From NCBI GenBank assembly GCA_003353945.1, contig PIVM01000038.1:1-39233 (forward strand): a DNA stretch of 39,233 nucleotides. The letters run 5' to 3'. The position numbers and the translations under genes are program-made. Source of the DNA: Gammaproteobacteria bacterium (GTDB taxonomy: Bacteria > Pseudomonadota > Gammaproteobacteria > Pseudomonadales > PIVM01). Of this stretch, positions 16,853 through 26,350 are shown in pieces (position 1 is the stretch's first letter; each line of letters opens with the position of its first letter). The notes beneath the pieces were generated by a model, which did not search any database, was not told where the DNA came from, and saw nothing but the letters and a program-made list of their open reading frames with translations.

Positions 16853-17164
16853 TTGAGATTTCAGAAGGCGTGCAGTGGTATTTTGGTTTGATTTTATACG
16901 ATTAACTCGAATGTTTATAATGAAAACAGCTGTAAACTTGTTAGAAAACGCATTGCTGTATTATAGTTAAACCTTAGGAATCAAACGAATAATGGAAATG
17001 GTTAAAACTTCTATTCAAAACGAATGCATATTTTGTGTAGATTAGCAGTACCAGGACAATGTTGTTTGTAGGGTAACTCAGGATGCATATTGACGTTGAA
17101 TAGGGCAATACAAGCTATACTATAGCTCTGTAAGCCGGGTAGGAATAAGGATAGAAAACAACCG
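16853..17164. other. Upstream region of the receiver/CheC/GGDEF operon
   Basis: About 310 AT-rich bases without a gene. TTGACG at 17090-17095 and TATACT at 17116-17121 could be promoter hexamers, but the 20-bp spacing is long. GGAATAAGGA lies 10-20 nt before the receiver ATG. Confidence 0.35.
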
Positions 17165-17530
17165 ATGACAATACCCTTACTAATCTGTGATGACTCCAAT
17201 ATGGCGCGCAAGCAGGTGACAAAATCGCTTCCTGACAACTGGGATGTGGATATCACCTATGCTACTAACGGTGTTGAAGGTCTTGAGGCCATCAGGGAAG
17301 GAAAGGGCGAAATGGTCTTTTTGGATCTGACCATGCCTGAAATGGATGGATACGAAGTTCTGCAGCATATTAAAAAAGAAGGGCATAAAAGCGTCATTAT
17401 TGTGATATCTGCCGACATACAGCCCGAGGCGCGTGAGCGGGTGGTGGGCGATGGTGCTCTCGACTTTATCAAAAAGCCTATCAATAAAGCCAAGCTTGAA
17501 GAAGTGTTAAGAAAATACGGCCTGCTATGA
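17165..17530 (+). CDS. CheY-like single-domain response regulator
   Basis: A 121-aa receiver domain without output domain. The acidic pocket is ICDDS (residues 7-11), the phospho-acceptor Asp is in MVFLDLTMPEMDGYE, the switch Ser is in IVISADI, and the conserved Lys is in FIKKPI. Such proteins relay phosphate to another protein. Its stop overlaps the CheC-like gene's ATG (ATGA), so the two are coupled; the neighbour is probably the phosphatase for this very receiver. No histidine kinase is in the window. Confidence 0.93.
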   Translation: MTIPLLICDDSNMARKQVTKSLPDNWDVDITYATNGVEGLEAIREGKGEMVFLDLTMPEMDGYEVLQHIKKEGHKSVIIVISADIQPEARERVVGDGALDFIKKPINKAKLEEVLRKYGLL

Positions 17531-18153
17531 AAGAGATACAACAGTACACAGAAGATCAACGGGACTGTTTGCAGGAAATCGTAAACGTGGCTATGGGGCA
17601 GGCGGGAGATTCGCTGGCGCGACTGTTAGAAGTGTTTGTCACGCTATCTGTACCCAAAATCAAAACGCTACGACCTAACGAAGTCCGTGATGCGCTGCAG
17701 AGTTTTGTTGATGCAGAGTTTGTCTCTGCTATTCGGCAAAGTTTTCATGATAGCCAGGGGCAGAAGGGCTTGCGTGGAGAGGCCTTGGTGGTTTTCGGTG
17801 ATTCCAGTTTTAGAGAGTTGGCGGAATTGTTAGCCTATGATGATGAAGAATTGAGTGAGGTCTTGGAGCAGGAATTGCTTTTAGATATCGCTAATGTGCT
17901 TAATGGCGCCTGTCTGAATGGGATTGCAGAACAACTGGAGGAAGAGTTAATCTATAGCCCGCCTTCAATTCTTGGTCAGCGCGTACCGGTTGAAAAATTA
18001 TTTCAACATGATCAAATGAAGTGGGAAATGGCTCTTTCCGTAGAAATCAACTACAAGCTGGAAAACCGCTCTTTTAACAGTGATCTTCTCCTCTTATTGC
18101 CTGATACGGCAATTGATTACCTGGCCAGAAAGTTGGATGAATTTCTGGAGTAA
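17527..18153 (+). CDS. CheC-like phosphatase of the receiver protein
   Basis: A 208-aa CheC/CheX-family protein. The first active-site helix has the intact D-x3-E-x2-N motif (DCLQEIVN) followed by MGQAGDSLA. The second pseudo-symmetric helix has E-LLL-D-IA-N, with Asp in place of Glu, so probably one working site. CheC proteins dephosphorylate CheY-P; the coupled receiver gene upstream is the obvious substrate. It is not near flagellar or chemotaxis genes here, so the role is likely in the local signalling unit rather than chemotaxis. Confidence 0.82.
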   Translation: MKEIQQYTEDQRDCLQEIVNVAMGQAGDSLARLLEVFVTLSVPKIKTLRPNEVRDALQSFVDAEFVSAIRQSFHDSQGQKGLRGEALVVFGDSSFRELAELLAYDDEELSEVLEQELLLDIANVLNGACLNGIAEQLEEELIYSPPSILGQRVPVEKLFQHDQMKWEMALSVEINYKLENRSFNSDLLLLLPDTAIDYLARKLDEFLE

Positions 18154-18187
18154 AAATGTAGTGATCCTTTCTTAGGAGCCCCGGCAC

Positions 18188-19135
18188 ATGGAACAGTTTG
18201 ATGCTGAATTGTTGATCCATATTATCGATAGGTTGGATGTTGGTGTTTTCATCCTTGATAAGGAGATGAATGTTCAGTTGTGGAATAAATTTATGGCCGC
18301 CCATAGCGGTAAACCTGTTTCTGAAGTGACAGGTAATAGTATATTTGACCTGTTCCCCGAGCTTCCCAAACGTTGGTTCAAGAAAAAAGTTGATAGTGTC
18401 TTTATTCTGAAAAACCGCTCTTTTACGGCATGGCAGCAGCGGGCCTATCTTTTCCCCTTCGATCACAACCGACCGGTTACTGGGGGGGTGGAAAATATGT
18501 ACCAAAACTGTACTTTTGTACCGCTTAAAAATGCTTCAGGTGAAGTTAATGCTATCTGCATAACGATTCAAGATGTCACCGATGAAGGCATCAGTCAGAA
18601 ATTGCTTCAGGAGACCATGCGAGAGCTTGAGGCCAGCAGTAGAACTGACGGTTTGACCCAATTATTGAACCGCAGTTTCTGGGAGTTTTGTCTGTCTCGT
18701 GAATGCAAGCGTTGTGTTCGTTATGGCTGTGAGGCATCGCTGATCATGTTTGATCTTGATCACTTCAAGAATGTCAACGATACCTATGGCCATCTTGCGG
18801 GTGATGAGGTATTACGCCAGGTGTCATTGGCATTAAAACAAACGGTAAGAGAGACCGATATTGTGGGTCGTTACGGTGGTGAAGAATTTGGTGTGATTGT
18901 ATCTGATAGTGATCTCAAAGCAGGAGAAGGCTTGGCAGAGCGCATTCGAAAAAGTATAGAGCAGCTTAAAATTGTTTATGAAGGTCAAGCAATTCCTGTC
19001 ACTGTCAGTTTGGGCGTTGCTGAGTTTCAGTCGGATATGCCAAGTCATGAGAAATTGATCGCCTGTGCAGATCAAGCACTTTATCACGCCAAGGAAACGG
19101 GGCGTAATCGCTGGGCCAGTTATCCCATTGACTGA
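18188..19135 (+). CDS. PAS-GGDEF diguanylate cyclase
   Basis: A 315-aa cytoplasmic enzyme making c-di-GMP from two GTP. Residues about 8-130 form a PAS-like sensor (LDVGVFILDKEMNVQLWN start). A short linker leads to the GGDEF domain (DGLTQLLNRSFWE ...). The active site is GGEEF at 230-234 and a product-inhibition I-site RETD lies at 221-224, so feedback control is expected. There is no membrane segment. ATG 18188 has AGGAG about 10 nt upstream. It sits 34 nt after the CheC-like gene as the third gene of the operon, suggesting that the receiver/CheC pair tunes this cyclase. Confidence 0.92.
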   Translation: MEQFDAELLIHIIDRLDVGVFILDKEMNVQLWNKFMAAHSGKPVSEVTGNSIFDLFPELPKRWFKKKVDSVFILKNRSFTAWQQRAYLFPFDHNRPVTGGVENMYQNCTFVPLKNASGEVNAICITIQDVTDEGISQKLLQETMRELEASSRTDGLTQLLNRSFWEFCLSRECKRCVRYGCEASLIMFDLDHFKNVNDTYGHLAGDEVLRQVSLALKQTVRETDIVGRYGGEEFGVIVSDSDLKAGEGLAERIRKSIEQLKIVYEGQAIPVTVSLGVAEFQSDMPSHEKLIACADQALYHAKETGRNRWASYPID

Positions 19136-19158
19136 GTATCCGATGGGACACACCGCCA

Positions 19159-20139
19159 TTGTCTAAACAACTCTCTATGCAACATTCCACAGATAAACCG
19201 TTATCAGTGCTGCCTGAACTATTTTTAAAACGCCTTGCAGAAATCGTTGATGAAAGTGACTGCGAGGATTGTTTCGCCAGTTTTTCTCGCACGATATCGC
19301 CAGCGTTTCGAATAAATACATTGCTGAGTAACAGCAACGATGTGTTGTGTGAACTGGATACCTTGGCGTTGCGCGCAGAACCCATTCATTGGTGTGCGGA
19401 TGCCTTCACGGTGGGTAGTCAACAGCGTCAGCAGCTGACAAATTCTCAAACTTTTATCGAAGGCAAGATATATATTCAGAATGCTTCCAGTATGCTGGCG
19501 CCTTACATCTTAGCGCCTAAGCCTGGAGAAGAAGTGTTGGATTTGGCAGCGGCCCCAGGAGGCAAGACGCTTATGATGGCTGCCATGATGCAAAATCAGG
19601 GGCGTATCGCCGCTGTTGAAGCTGTTAAAAAACGTTTCTTCAAGCTGAAAAATAACATCAAACACTATCAGGCATCACTTGTTGATTGCTATTTAAAGGA
19701 TGGGCGGGTGGTTGGTCGTCAATGTCCAGATAGGTTCGATCGTGTGTTGTTGGATGCGCCTTGTTCGTCTGAATCACGTTTTCACAGTGAGAGTCCCGAC
19801 AGCTTTAAGTATTGGAGTGAGCGTAAGATCAAGGAAGTTCAGCGCAAGCAAAAGCAGCTGTTGTACTCCGCAATACAGAGTGTGAAATCGGGTGGTTACG
19901 TTTTATATAGCACCTGTTCTTTTGCACCGGAGGAGAATGAAGAGGTTGTCAGTCATCTGCTAAAGAAATTTTCTGGCAATTTAACGGTAGAACCCATTGA
20001 TCTTCAGCTAAGTAACTTTCGACCGGGTAGACTGTTCTGGCGCAAGAAACGCTATCATCCCTCCGTTGATAAGACCGTTAGAGTCCTGCCAACAGAGACC
20101 ATGAAAGGATTTTATCTAGCGTTACTGCGTAAGTGTTAA
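19159..20139 (+). CDS. RsmB/RsmF-family RNA (cytosine-5) methyltransferase
   Basis: A 326-aa SAM-dependent enzyme of the NOL1/NOP2/sun family. The SAM-binding motif is DLAAAPGGKT; the two catalytic cysteines are in DAPCSS (motif IV) and YSTCSF (motif VI). RsmB and RsmF are longer (about 430-480 aa); this one lacks their extra terminal domains, so its target (16S rRNA or tRNA) cannot be told. The frame opens with TTG 19159; an ATG at 19177 is the alternative and neither has a strong ribosome-binding site. It converges with the transglycosylase, leaving 3 nt between the stops. Confidence 0.85.
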   Translation: MSKQLSMQHSTDKPLSVLPELFLKRLAEIVDESDCEDCFASFSRTISPAFRINTLLSNSNDVLCELDTLALRAEPIHWCADAFTVGSQQRQQLTNSQTFIEGKIYIQNASSMLAPYILAPKPGEEVLDLAAAPGGKTLMMAAMMQNQGRIAAVEAVKKRFFKLKNNIKHYQASLVDCYLKDGRVVGRQCPDRFDRVLLDAPCSSESRFHSESPDSFKYWSERKIKEVQRKQKQLLYSAIQSVKSGGYVLYSTCSFAPEENEEVVSHLLKKFSGNLTVEPIDLQLSNFRPGRLFWRKKRYHPSVDKTVRVLPTETMKGFYLALLRKC

Positions 20140-20142
20140 GGT

Positions 20143-20739
20143 TTACAAGTCACCCGCATACCAGCGGCGCTGCCAAGTAGTCATGACTTTTTCTGGATAA
20201 ACGGTTTTTCCGTAACTGCCGTTATAGCGGGCTAATGCGGGTGCCAGGCGTCCCTCTTCTTTTTGCAAATAATATTGCAGAATACGACAACCGTAGCGAA
20301 GATTGGTATCAACGTCAGTTAGATTATCATTGGGACGCCCAATTTCATTTTTCCAAAAGGGCATAACTTGCATTAAACCTTGGGCGCCTGCTCGTGAGAC
20401 AGCATATTGGTCGAATCGGCTTTCGATTTGAATCAAGGCAAGAACCAGGTCAGGTTTCAGTTTTGCAATCGATGCTTCACGATGTACGGATTTGAGTATA
20501 TCCAGCCGTTTTTTTGGGTTTTTAATAAAGGGTCGCAATCGCTGTGACATATCGATTAGCCACACCTCTGCATCAAAGCGGTCTTTAAAACTGTCCGATT
20601 GATTGATGGTATCTTTAAGAAATAATCTTAGTTCTGGGTCAAATGTGTTAACTTCGGCTGCTTGCAGTAGGGTTGAAGAGCCGAGCAATGCTAGAAAAAG
20701 CATAAAAATCGAAGATAAACTGTTATTTCGTTTCGTCAT
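20143..20739 (-). CDS. SLT-domain lytic transglycosylase
   Basis: A 198-aa exported peptidoglycan lytic transglycosylase. The signal peptide ends near LLQAAEV. The SLT domain follows with catalytic Glu in IESRFDQYAVS, then GAQGLMQVMPFWKNEIG and ALARYNGSYGK. It cleaves MurNAc-GlcNAc to 1,6-anhydro products in the periplasm. It lies downstream of proS on the same strand, an arrangement I recall from Pseudomonas. Confidence 0.9.
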   Translation of the reverse strand: MTKRNNSLSSIFMLFLALLGSSTLLQAAEVNTFDPELRLFLKDTINQSDSFKDRFDAEVWLIDMSQRLRPFIKNPKKRLDILKSVHREASIAKLKPDLVLALIQIESRFDQYAVSRAGAQGLMQVMPFWKNEIGRPNDNLTDVDTNLRYGCRILQYYLQKEEGRLAPALARYNGSYGKTVYPEKVMTTWQRRWYAGDL

Positions 20740-20805
20740 ATTTCGATTTAACCAGCAATTTGCACGATGTTATGGTAGCCAAGTTTAGCAAAAAATAGCC
20801 GTTTT

Positions 20806-20840
20806 CCCCCCTACCCAATCCCTGGGAGAGGGTAGGGGGG
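20806..20840. repeat. GC-rich 11-bp stem between proS and the transglycosylase
   Basis: CCCCCCTACCC at 20806-20816 pairs perfectly with GGGTAGGGGGG at 20830-20840, separated by a purine-rich loop, and followed by GGTGAGGGCG. No T-run follows on the minus strand, so it looks more like a REP-type repeat than a clean terminator. Confidence 0.5.
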
Positions 20841-20866
20841 TGGCGTTCCGGTGAGGGCGCTGCAGA

Positions 20867-22609
20867 TTAGTAAAGCAACTTTTTGGAAATAAACGCCTCT
20901 ACTGCATCGATTGAGATCTGTTCATTCTCGTCTTCTCTGCGGTTTTTATATTCCACAGTGCCTGCTTGTAAGCCTCGATCGCCGATAACGAGACGATGAG
21001 GAATGCCAATCAGCTCGATATCTGCAAGCATGACACCGAGGCGCGCTTTTTCCTCATCCATCCAAAGTACCTCTATGCCTTGATCAGTGAAGGCTTGGTA
21101 GAGTTTTTCACAGGTGTTTTTCACAGCTTCGGATTTGTGCTGATTGATGGGCACAATGGCGAGTTGAAAAGGTGCAATGGCTGCCGGCCAAATAATGCCT
21201 TTTTCATCATGATTTTGCTCTATAGTGGCAGCCACGACACGAGACACGCCTATACCGTAACAGCCCATGGTCATAATTTGGCTTTGTTGTTTTTCATTGA
21301 GTACGGTCGCATTCATGGATTTGCTGTACTTGTCGCCGAGCTGGAAAATATGGCCGACTTCAATACCGCGCTTGATCATCAGCTTGCCCTGGCCGTCAGG
21401 GCTGGGATCGCCTTCGAGCACATTGCGGATATCGGTATTAATATCAAAATGCGCATCGCGCTCCCAGTTAACACCGGTCAGGTGATAGCCGTCCTTATTA
21501 GCGCCACAGACAAAATCAGATACAGCGATGGCGCTGTGGTCGGCGATGACTTTGATGTTGTTGAGCCCAACTGGACCGATTGAGCCGACTTTGCAGCCGA
21601 TGGCGGCGCTGATTTGTTCATCCGTGGCAAATTGCAGTGGAGAATGGACGTCAGGCAGTTTTTCTGCCTTGACTTCGTTTAACTGATGATCGCCACGCAA
21701 TATCAGCGCTACCAGTGGAGGTGTTTGCCCTTCTTCATGCTCCTCGTCATGACAGCCCCAAACAATCAGGGTTTTTAAAGTCTGTGATGCGTTTACGCCT
21801 AAAAAGGTACTGACTTCCTCAATGCTGCGTTGCTCAGGCGTGGCTACCTCTTGTAACTGTTCTGTGGGGGGGCTGCGTTCACCCTCAGGTGCTATGGCTG
21901 CAGCCATTTCCACATTGGCGGCAAACCCGCTGCTGTCACTGAAGGCAATATCATCTTCCCCGGAATCGGCTAAAACGTGGAATTCATGTGAGCCGCTGCC
22001 GCCAATAGAGCCTGTGTCTGCGATAACGGCTCTAAAATCCAAGCCGATACGTGTAAAAATACGTGAATAGGTTTCGTGCATGAGGTCGTAAGTTTGTTGC
22101 AAACAAGACTGGCTGAGATGAAAGGAATAGGCGTCCTTCATCAGAAATTCACGTGATCGCATAATGCCGAAGCGTGGGCGTATTTCATCACGAAACTTGG
22201 TTTGGATCTGATAAAAATTGGCGGGCAGTTGTTTATAGCTTTTAACTTCATTGCGGATCAGATCAGTAATGACCTCTTCATGGGTGGGGCCCAGGCAAAA
22301 AGATCTGTCATGGCGATCCTTGATTCGTAACAGCTCCGGGCCGTATTGCTGCCAACGTTCGGATTCTTCCCATAATTCGCCGGGTTGTACCACGGGCATG
22401 AGAACTTCCTGTGCGTCGCTGGCATTCATTTCCTCGCGAATGATAGATTCTACACGGCGTAATACGCGCAGGCCCATGGGTAGCCAGGTATAAAGGCCTG
22501 ATGCCAGTTTTCGAATCAGACCGGCGCGTAACATGAGCTGGTGGCTGATAACTTCTGCATCGGCCGGGGTTTCTTTTAAAGTGGCGATCAGGTATTTGCT
22601 TGCACGCAT
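20867..22609 (-). CDS. proS: Prolyl-tRNA synthetase
   Basis: A 580-aa bacterial-type class II synthetase charging tRNA-Pro. Motif 1 lies in the N-terminal [20 protein letters not shown] region, and motif 2 is [21 protein letters not shown]. Motif 3 is [13 protein letters not shown]. Residues about 225-385 between motifs 2 and 3 form the INS/YbaK-like editing domain that clears Ala-tRNA-Pro. The C-terminal anticodon-binding domain ([12 protein letters not shown] ... VEYKNRR) is complete. Full length, with ATG 22609. Confidence 0.97.
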   Translation of the reverse strand: MRASKYLIATLKETPADAEVISHQLMLRAGLIRKLASGLYTWLPMGLRVLRRVESIIREEMNASDAQEVLMPVVQPGELWEESERWQQYGPELLRIKDRHDRSFCLGPTHEEVITDLIRNEVKSYKQLPANFYQIQTKFRDEIRPRFGIMRSREFLMKDAYSFHLSQSCLQQTYDLMHETYSRIFTRIGLDFRAVIADTGSIGGSGSHEFHVLADSGEDDIAFSDSSGFAANVEMAAAIAPEGERSPPTEQLQEVATPEQRSIEEVSTFLGVNASQTLKTLIVWGCHDEEHEEGQTPPLVALILRGDHQLNEVKAEKLPDVHSPLQFATDEQISAAIGCKVGSIGPVGLNNIKVIADHSAIAVSDFVCGANKDGYHLTGVNWERDAHFDINTDIRNVLEGDPSPDGQGKLMIKRGIEVGHIFQLGDKYSKSMNATVLNEKQQSQIMTMGCYGIGVSRVVAATIEQNHDEKGIIWPAAIAPFQLAIVPINQHKSEAVKNTCEKLYQAFTDQGIEVLWMDEEKARLGVMLADIELIGIPHRLVIGDRGLQAGTVEYKNRREDENEQISIDAVEAFISKKLLY

Positions 22610-22771
22610 AGGGTTGAGTCCGGTTCTAAAACTGAATGTTGGTTAAAAGAAGCGGTATTTTACGATTGTTCGCTGACAGGGTACAGTGTATTGCTAAGGA
22701 GTTTATGGACTGCAGGTATTGGGGATTGCCCTTGGCCTGATTTTGACTAGTGAAGAAGAGGTGGGTGACTC

Positions 22772-23215
22772 ATGTTTAAGATACATTTTCAGCTTGAACG
22801 GGATTGCGTCTTAATCGGCCATTTCCCACTGAGTTCTTTATTACTGAATCTAGACGCACATTACCCCTGGTTCATTTTGGTACCCCAGCGTGAAGACATC
22901 ACAGAAGTCTTCCAATTGAACGAACAGGATCAACGTCAGCTGATGATAGAATCCAATACATTGTCAGCATTACTCTATGAGCACTTTCAGGCAGACAAGA
23001 TGAATGTGGCTGCCCTTGGCAATGTCGTGTCACAGTTACATGTGCACCATATTGTGCGATATCGTGATGATCCGTGTTGGCCTCAGCCTGTCTGGGGTGT
23101 GGTGTCTGCAACTCCCTATACTGAAAAAACGATGCTGATGAGGCTTGAAAAACTGACGGCGAAGTTGGCGTTGATAGGCTGTACAGTTTGCTGGGCTGCT
23201 CATCCCGCTGAATGA
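22772..23215 (+). CDS. HIT-family protein
   Basis: A 147-aa histidine-triad protein. The motif QLHVHHIVRY supplies HxHxH-like nucleotide-phosphate-binding histidines; WFILVPQRE and CWPQPVWG are typical of the proteobacterial HIT subgroup found near proS. It likely hydrolyses or transfers nucleotides from phosphoramidates; the substrate is unknown. ATG 22772 has AGAAGAGGTG about 13 nt upstream. It is divergent from proS. Confidence 0.88.
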   Translation: MFKIHFQLERDCVLIGHFPLSSLLLNLDAHYPWFILVPQREDITEVFQLNEQDQRQLMIESNTLSALLYEHFQADKMNVAALGNVVSQLHVHHIVRYRDDPCWPQPVWGVVSATPYTEKTMLMRLEKLTAKLALIGCTVCWAAHPAE

Positions 23216-23289
23216 AGAAGCTGGGTGAGTTGAGCTTGAAGTCAAAGAGTGTTTGTTCAGTAGCGCTATAAATATAGTGGATTAAAGAA

Positions 23290-23321
23290 ACAGCCCGACG
23301 ATTTGTCGATCGTCGGGCTGT
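23290..23321 (-). terminator. Strong hairpin between HIT gene and HU-like gene
   Basis: ACAGCCCGACGAT at 23290-23302 pairs perfectly over 13 bp with 23309-23321 around a 6-nt loop. Read on the minus strand it is followed by TTTCTTTAAT, so it should terminate the HU-like gene; on + the T-run is absent. Confidence 0.8.
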
Positions 23322-23345
23322 GTAAAGACAGAAGATAGAGTGTGG

Positions 23346-23777
23346 TTATTCGACCATTTCTTTCATCTTTTTCAGTGGGCGAATTTTTACCACGGTACTG
23401 GCTGGCTTTGCCTTGAACATGGTTTCTTCACCGGTAAAAGGGTTGATACCCTTGCGTGCTTTTTTTGCTGGCTTGCGCACGGTGCTGATTTTCATCAGGC
23501 CGGGCAGCACGAACTCACCACATGCACGCTTCTTAATATGACGTTCAACTAATGTTGACAGTTCTTCGAGAACAGCTCCAACCTGTTTTTTAGACAGTTC
23601 GGTGTTGTCGGCGATTTCAGTCAGCATTTGAGTTTTATTGAAACGCTCCTTGACTGCAGTTGCAGCTTTTTTAGCGGGAGCCTTTGCAGCAGCTGTTTTT
23701 TTAGCGGGAGCTTTTTTTGCAGCTGCTTTTTTGGCTGGGGCTTTCTTGGCTTTAGCGGGGGTTTTGCGGGCGGCCAT
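23346..23777 (-). CDS. HU/IHF-family DNA-binding protein with basic N-terminal tail
   Basis: A 143-aa nucleoid protein. Residues 1-43 are a histone-H1-like tail of PAKKA/APAKK repeats. The rest is a HU-type fold: FNKTQMLTEIADNTELSKKQ, EFVLPGLMKIST, then the DNA-embracing arm RKGINPFTGEETMFKAKPAS. It should bind DNA with little sequence preference and compact or bridge it through the tail. The start is set at ATG 23777 (MAARKTP) because AAGGAAA is placed properly; the frame is open 6 codons further. Confidence 0.9.
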   Translation of the reverse strand: MAARKTPAKAKKAPAKKAAAKKAPAKKTAAAKAPAKKAATAVKERFNKTQMLTEIADNTELSKKQVGAVLEELSTLVERHIKKRACGEFVLPGLMKISTVRKPAKKARKGINPFTGEETMFKAKPASTVVKIRPLKKMKEMVE

Positions 23778-24190
23778 AAGATTTCCTTCGATCATTGTTA
23801 TGTGCAGATACCCAAAAGGGTGCGGAAAAACCTTTAATTACAGTACTAAATAGCGCTTCTGGTGAAAGGTTTGCCTATATTTATAGCACTAAATGGCACT
23901 GAGCAACAAAAAAACCCTTAAAAAAAGCGATTTTTTGCAGTTTTATGTGCTGTTTTCTACATGGGATGCATTATTACAGGCATTTTGCCGCTCATTTTGA
24001 AGACTTTGAAAGGGGAGTGCGCTGTTATTTTGTATCTGGTTCCATTGTTAATCTGGAAATCGCACCTTTGGAAAAATTGGGGTATAATGCGCGGTCCTTG
24101 ATCAGCCGGTGAGCCGCCGTTCTAGTAAAATGTGTTATTGGTGGCGGTTGTTGAATCATCCGACAGACGTTTTTTGTTGAGGTATTGGTT
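23778..24190. other. Divergent regulatory region, HU-like gene / fmdB-aspS
   Basis: About 410 AT-rich bases without a gene, shared by the HU-like gene (minus) and fmdB (plus). It holds the fmdB/aspS -10 box listed separately and a loose CCGCC/GGCGG stem near 24114-24150. Confidence 0.5.
24083..24088 (+). promoter_or_regulatory. -10 box for fmdB-aspS
   Basis: GGGGTATAATGCGCGG context: a perfect TATAAT followed by a GC-rich discriminator, typical of growth-rate-controlled promoters of translation genes. It lies about 100 nt upstream of fmdB. The -35 is poor (near CACCTT). Confidence 0.6.
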
Positions 24191-24463
24191 ATGCCGATCT
24201 ATGAGTATCAGTGCCAGTCATGCCAGCATGAGCTGGAAGCGCTGCAGAAGATGAGCGAAGATCCTTTGCTCGATTGTCCGGCCTGTGAAGAGCCTGCATT
24301 AAAGAAAAAGATATCTGCCTCTGCTTTTCGATTGAAAGGCGGTGGTTGGTATGAAACGGATTTTAAATCCGGGGAAAAGAAAAATATTGCTGGTGACAAG
24401 CCTGAAGGCTCTTCCTGTCCTGCCAGCGAGGGTGGAGGTTGTGGTGGTTGCGCTGCAGTGTAA
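24191..24463 (+). CDS. FmdB-family zinc-ribbon protein
   Basis: A 90-aa protein starting MPIYEYQCQSCQHELEALQ with a second CPAC pair, the four-Cys zinc ribbon of the FmdB/CxxC_CxxC_SSSS family, and a Gly/Cys-rich end (GGGCGGCAAV). The function is not established; it is commonly found just before aspS in gammaproteobacteria. The start is ATG 24191, with TGAGG 8 nt upstream; the frame opens two codons earlier with TTG. Confidence 0.9.
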   Translation: MPIYEYQCQSCQHELEALQKMSEDPLLDCPACEEPALKKKISASAFRLKGGGWYETDFKSGEKKNIAGDKPEGSSCPASEGGGCGGCAAV

Positions 24464-24535
24464 GTCCCTGTGCCCCCTCTATTGAGGGGCAAAAGATCCT
24501 TCTGCAAACAATATTAGTCATAGGAAATATCAGAC

Positions 24536-26308
24536 ATGCGCACGCAGTACTGTGGTGCTTTAGATACCTCATATATAGACCAGACCGTAACACTGTATGG
24601 TTGGATTCATCGTCGTCGGGATCACGGAGGTGTGATCTTTCTCGATCTTCGTGACCGTGAAGGTATTGTGCAGGTTGTTTTTGATCCGGATACTGAAGAG
24701 CATTTTCAACGAGCCGATCGCGTTCGTGGTGAATACGTGATCAGGGTCGTCGGCAGAGTGCGGGCTCGAACTGAAGGCACCATCAATCCTGAGATGGTGA
24801 CAGGCGAAATAGAAGTGTTGGGTAAGGAACTGGAAGTGTTAAACCAGGCGGAAACACCGCCATTTCAGCTTGATGAGCACACCGAAGTGGGTGAGGAAGT
24901 CAGACTTCGTTATCGTTATGTGGATTTGCGTCGCCCCGAGATGATTAGCAAACTTCGTTTACGCTCGCGTATTACTTCAGAAATTCGTCATTTCCTGGAT
25001 GAGAACGGTTTTCTGGATATCGAAACGCCGATTCTGACACGGGAAACACCGGAGGGTGCCAGAGACTATCTGGTGCCGAGCCGTACACATGGCGGAAAAT
25101 TCTTTGCGCTGCCCCAGTCGCCGCAATTGTTCAAGCAGTTGCTGATGGTATCCGGCATGGATCGATACTATCAGATTGCCAGGTGTTTTCGTGACGAAGA
25201 CCTGAGAGCGGACCGACAACCGGAATTCACTCAGATCGATATCGAAGCGTCTTTTCTCAGCAATGATCAGATTATGTCGATTACGGAAAACATGATTCGC
25301 CAGTTGTTTCAAAATGTGCTTGACGTTGAACTGCCGCCGTTGCCACGAATGACTTATCACGAAGCCATGTCGCGCTACGGCAGTGATCGCCCGGATCTGC
25401 GTATACCGCTTGAACTGGTAGACATTGATGACTTGATGCGCCAGGTCGAGTTTAAAGTGTTTAATGGACCTGCGAATGATCCGAAAGGGCGGGTTGTCGC
25501 GTTAAAGGTCAGCGGTGGAGCGAAACTCAGCCGCAAGGAAATTGATGACTATACCAAGTATATTAGTATTTACGGTGCCCGAGGTTTGGCTTGGATTAAG
25601 GTCAATGATATAGCAGCAGGCGCGGAAGGATTGCAGTCACCGATACTGAAATTTATGAACGAGCAGGTGATTGAGCAGTTGATGCAGCGGCTCAATGCCG
25701 AAGATGGTGATATTATTTTCTTTGGAGCCGACAAAGAGAAAATCGTTAACGAAGCGATCGGCGCGTTGCGCGTCAAAGTGGGCGAAGACCTGAACTTGTT
25801 TACCTGTCAGTGGGCACCGCTTTGGGTAGTGGACTTCCCCATGTTTGAGGATGATGGCAAAGGAAACTGGACGCCATTGCATCACCCCTTCACATCACCA
25901 TCCTGTAGTGCAGAAGAACTTCGGGATAATCCGGGTGAAGCATTGTCTATCGCCTATGACATGGTGTTGAACGGTACTGAACTGGGTGGTGGCTCCATTC
26001 GTATCCATGATCAAGCTCTGCAAAACACGGTGTTCAGAATATTGGGTATTGATGAGGATCGGGCGCGAGAAAAATTTGGTTTTCTGCTGGATGCATTAAA
26101 ATTCGGTTGTCCGCCTCATGGTGGTTTGGCCTTTGGTCTAGATCGGTTAGTCATGTTAATGACTGGCGCTGATTCAATTCGTGAAGTCATTGCTTTTCCT
26201 AAAACACAGTCGGCACATTGCGTGATGACCGATGCGCCGGGCATTGTCACCCAACAGCATTTGCGAGAGTTGAATATAAATTTGCGCAAGCAGCCGGGTG
26301 AAGCGTAA
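24536..26308 (+). CDS. aspS: Aspartyl-tRNA synthetase
   Basis: A 590-aa class II synthetase of the bacterial GAD-containing type. The N-terminal OB fold binds the anticodon ([20 protein letters not shown]). Motif 1 region is near [15 protein letters not shown], and motif 2 is [18 protein letters not shown]. The GAD insertion spans about residues 280-420. Motif 3 is [13 protein letters not shown] small stem (CCCCTC 24474-24479 / GAGGGG 24484-24489) lies in the 5' gap after fmdB and could be an attenuator. In species lacking gatCAB-free Asn charging the enzyme may be non-discriminating; I cannot decide that here. Confidence 0.97.
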   Translation: MRTQYCGALDTSYIDQTVTLYGWIHRRRDHGGVIFLDLRDREGIVQVVFDPDTEEHFQRADRVRGEYVIRVVGRVRARTEGTINPEMVTGEIEVLGKELEVLNQAETPPFQLDEHTEVGEEVRLRYRYVDLRRPEMISKLRLRSRITSEIRHFLDENGFLDIETPILTRETPEGARDYLVPSRTHGGKFFALPQSPQLFKQLLMVSGMDRYYQIARCFRDEDLRADRQPEFTQIDIEASFLSNDQIMSITENMIRQLFQNVLDVELPPLPRMTYHEAMSRYGSDRPDLRIPLELVDIDDLMRQVEFKVFNGPANDPKGRVVALKVSGGAKLSRKEIDDYTKYISIYGARGLAWIKVNDIAAGAEGLQSPILKFMNEQVIEQLMQRLNAEDGDIIFFGADKEKIVNEAIGALRVKVGEDLNLFTCQWAPLWVVDFPMFEDDGKGNWTPLHHPFTSPSCSAEELRDNPGEALSIAYDMVLNGTELGGGSIRIHDQALQNTVFRILGIDEDRAREKFGFLLDALKFGCPPHGGLAFGLDRLVMLMTGADSIREVIAFPKTQSAHCVMTDAPGIVTQQHLRELNINLRKQPGEA

Positions 26309-26350
26309 GAAAAAAACATCTGAATTCCTGGGTATATTGGGAGAGTATTG

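Noticed and set aside
17090-17121. Promoter TTGACG/TATACT before the receiver gene
   Set aside because: Spacing of 20 bp is too long for confidence; mentioned only within the intergenic entry.
20996-21583. 195-codon + frame inside proS
   Set aside because: Opposite strand of a full-length, motif-complete synthetase.
23628-23853. Ala/Phe/Cys-rich frames opposite the HU-like tail
   Set aside because: Antisense of the PAKKA repeats.
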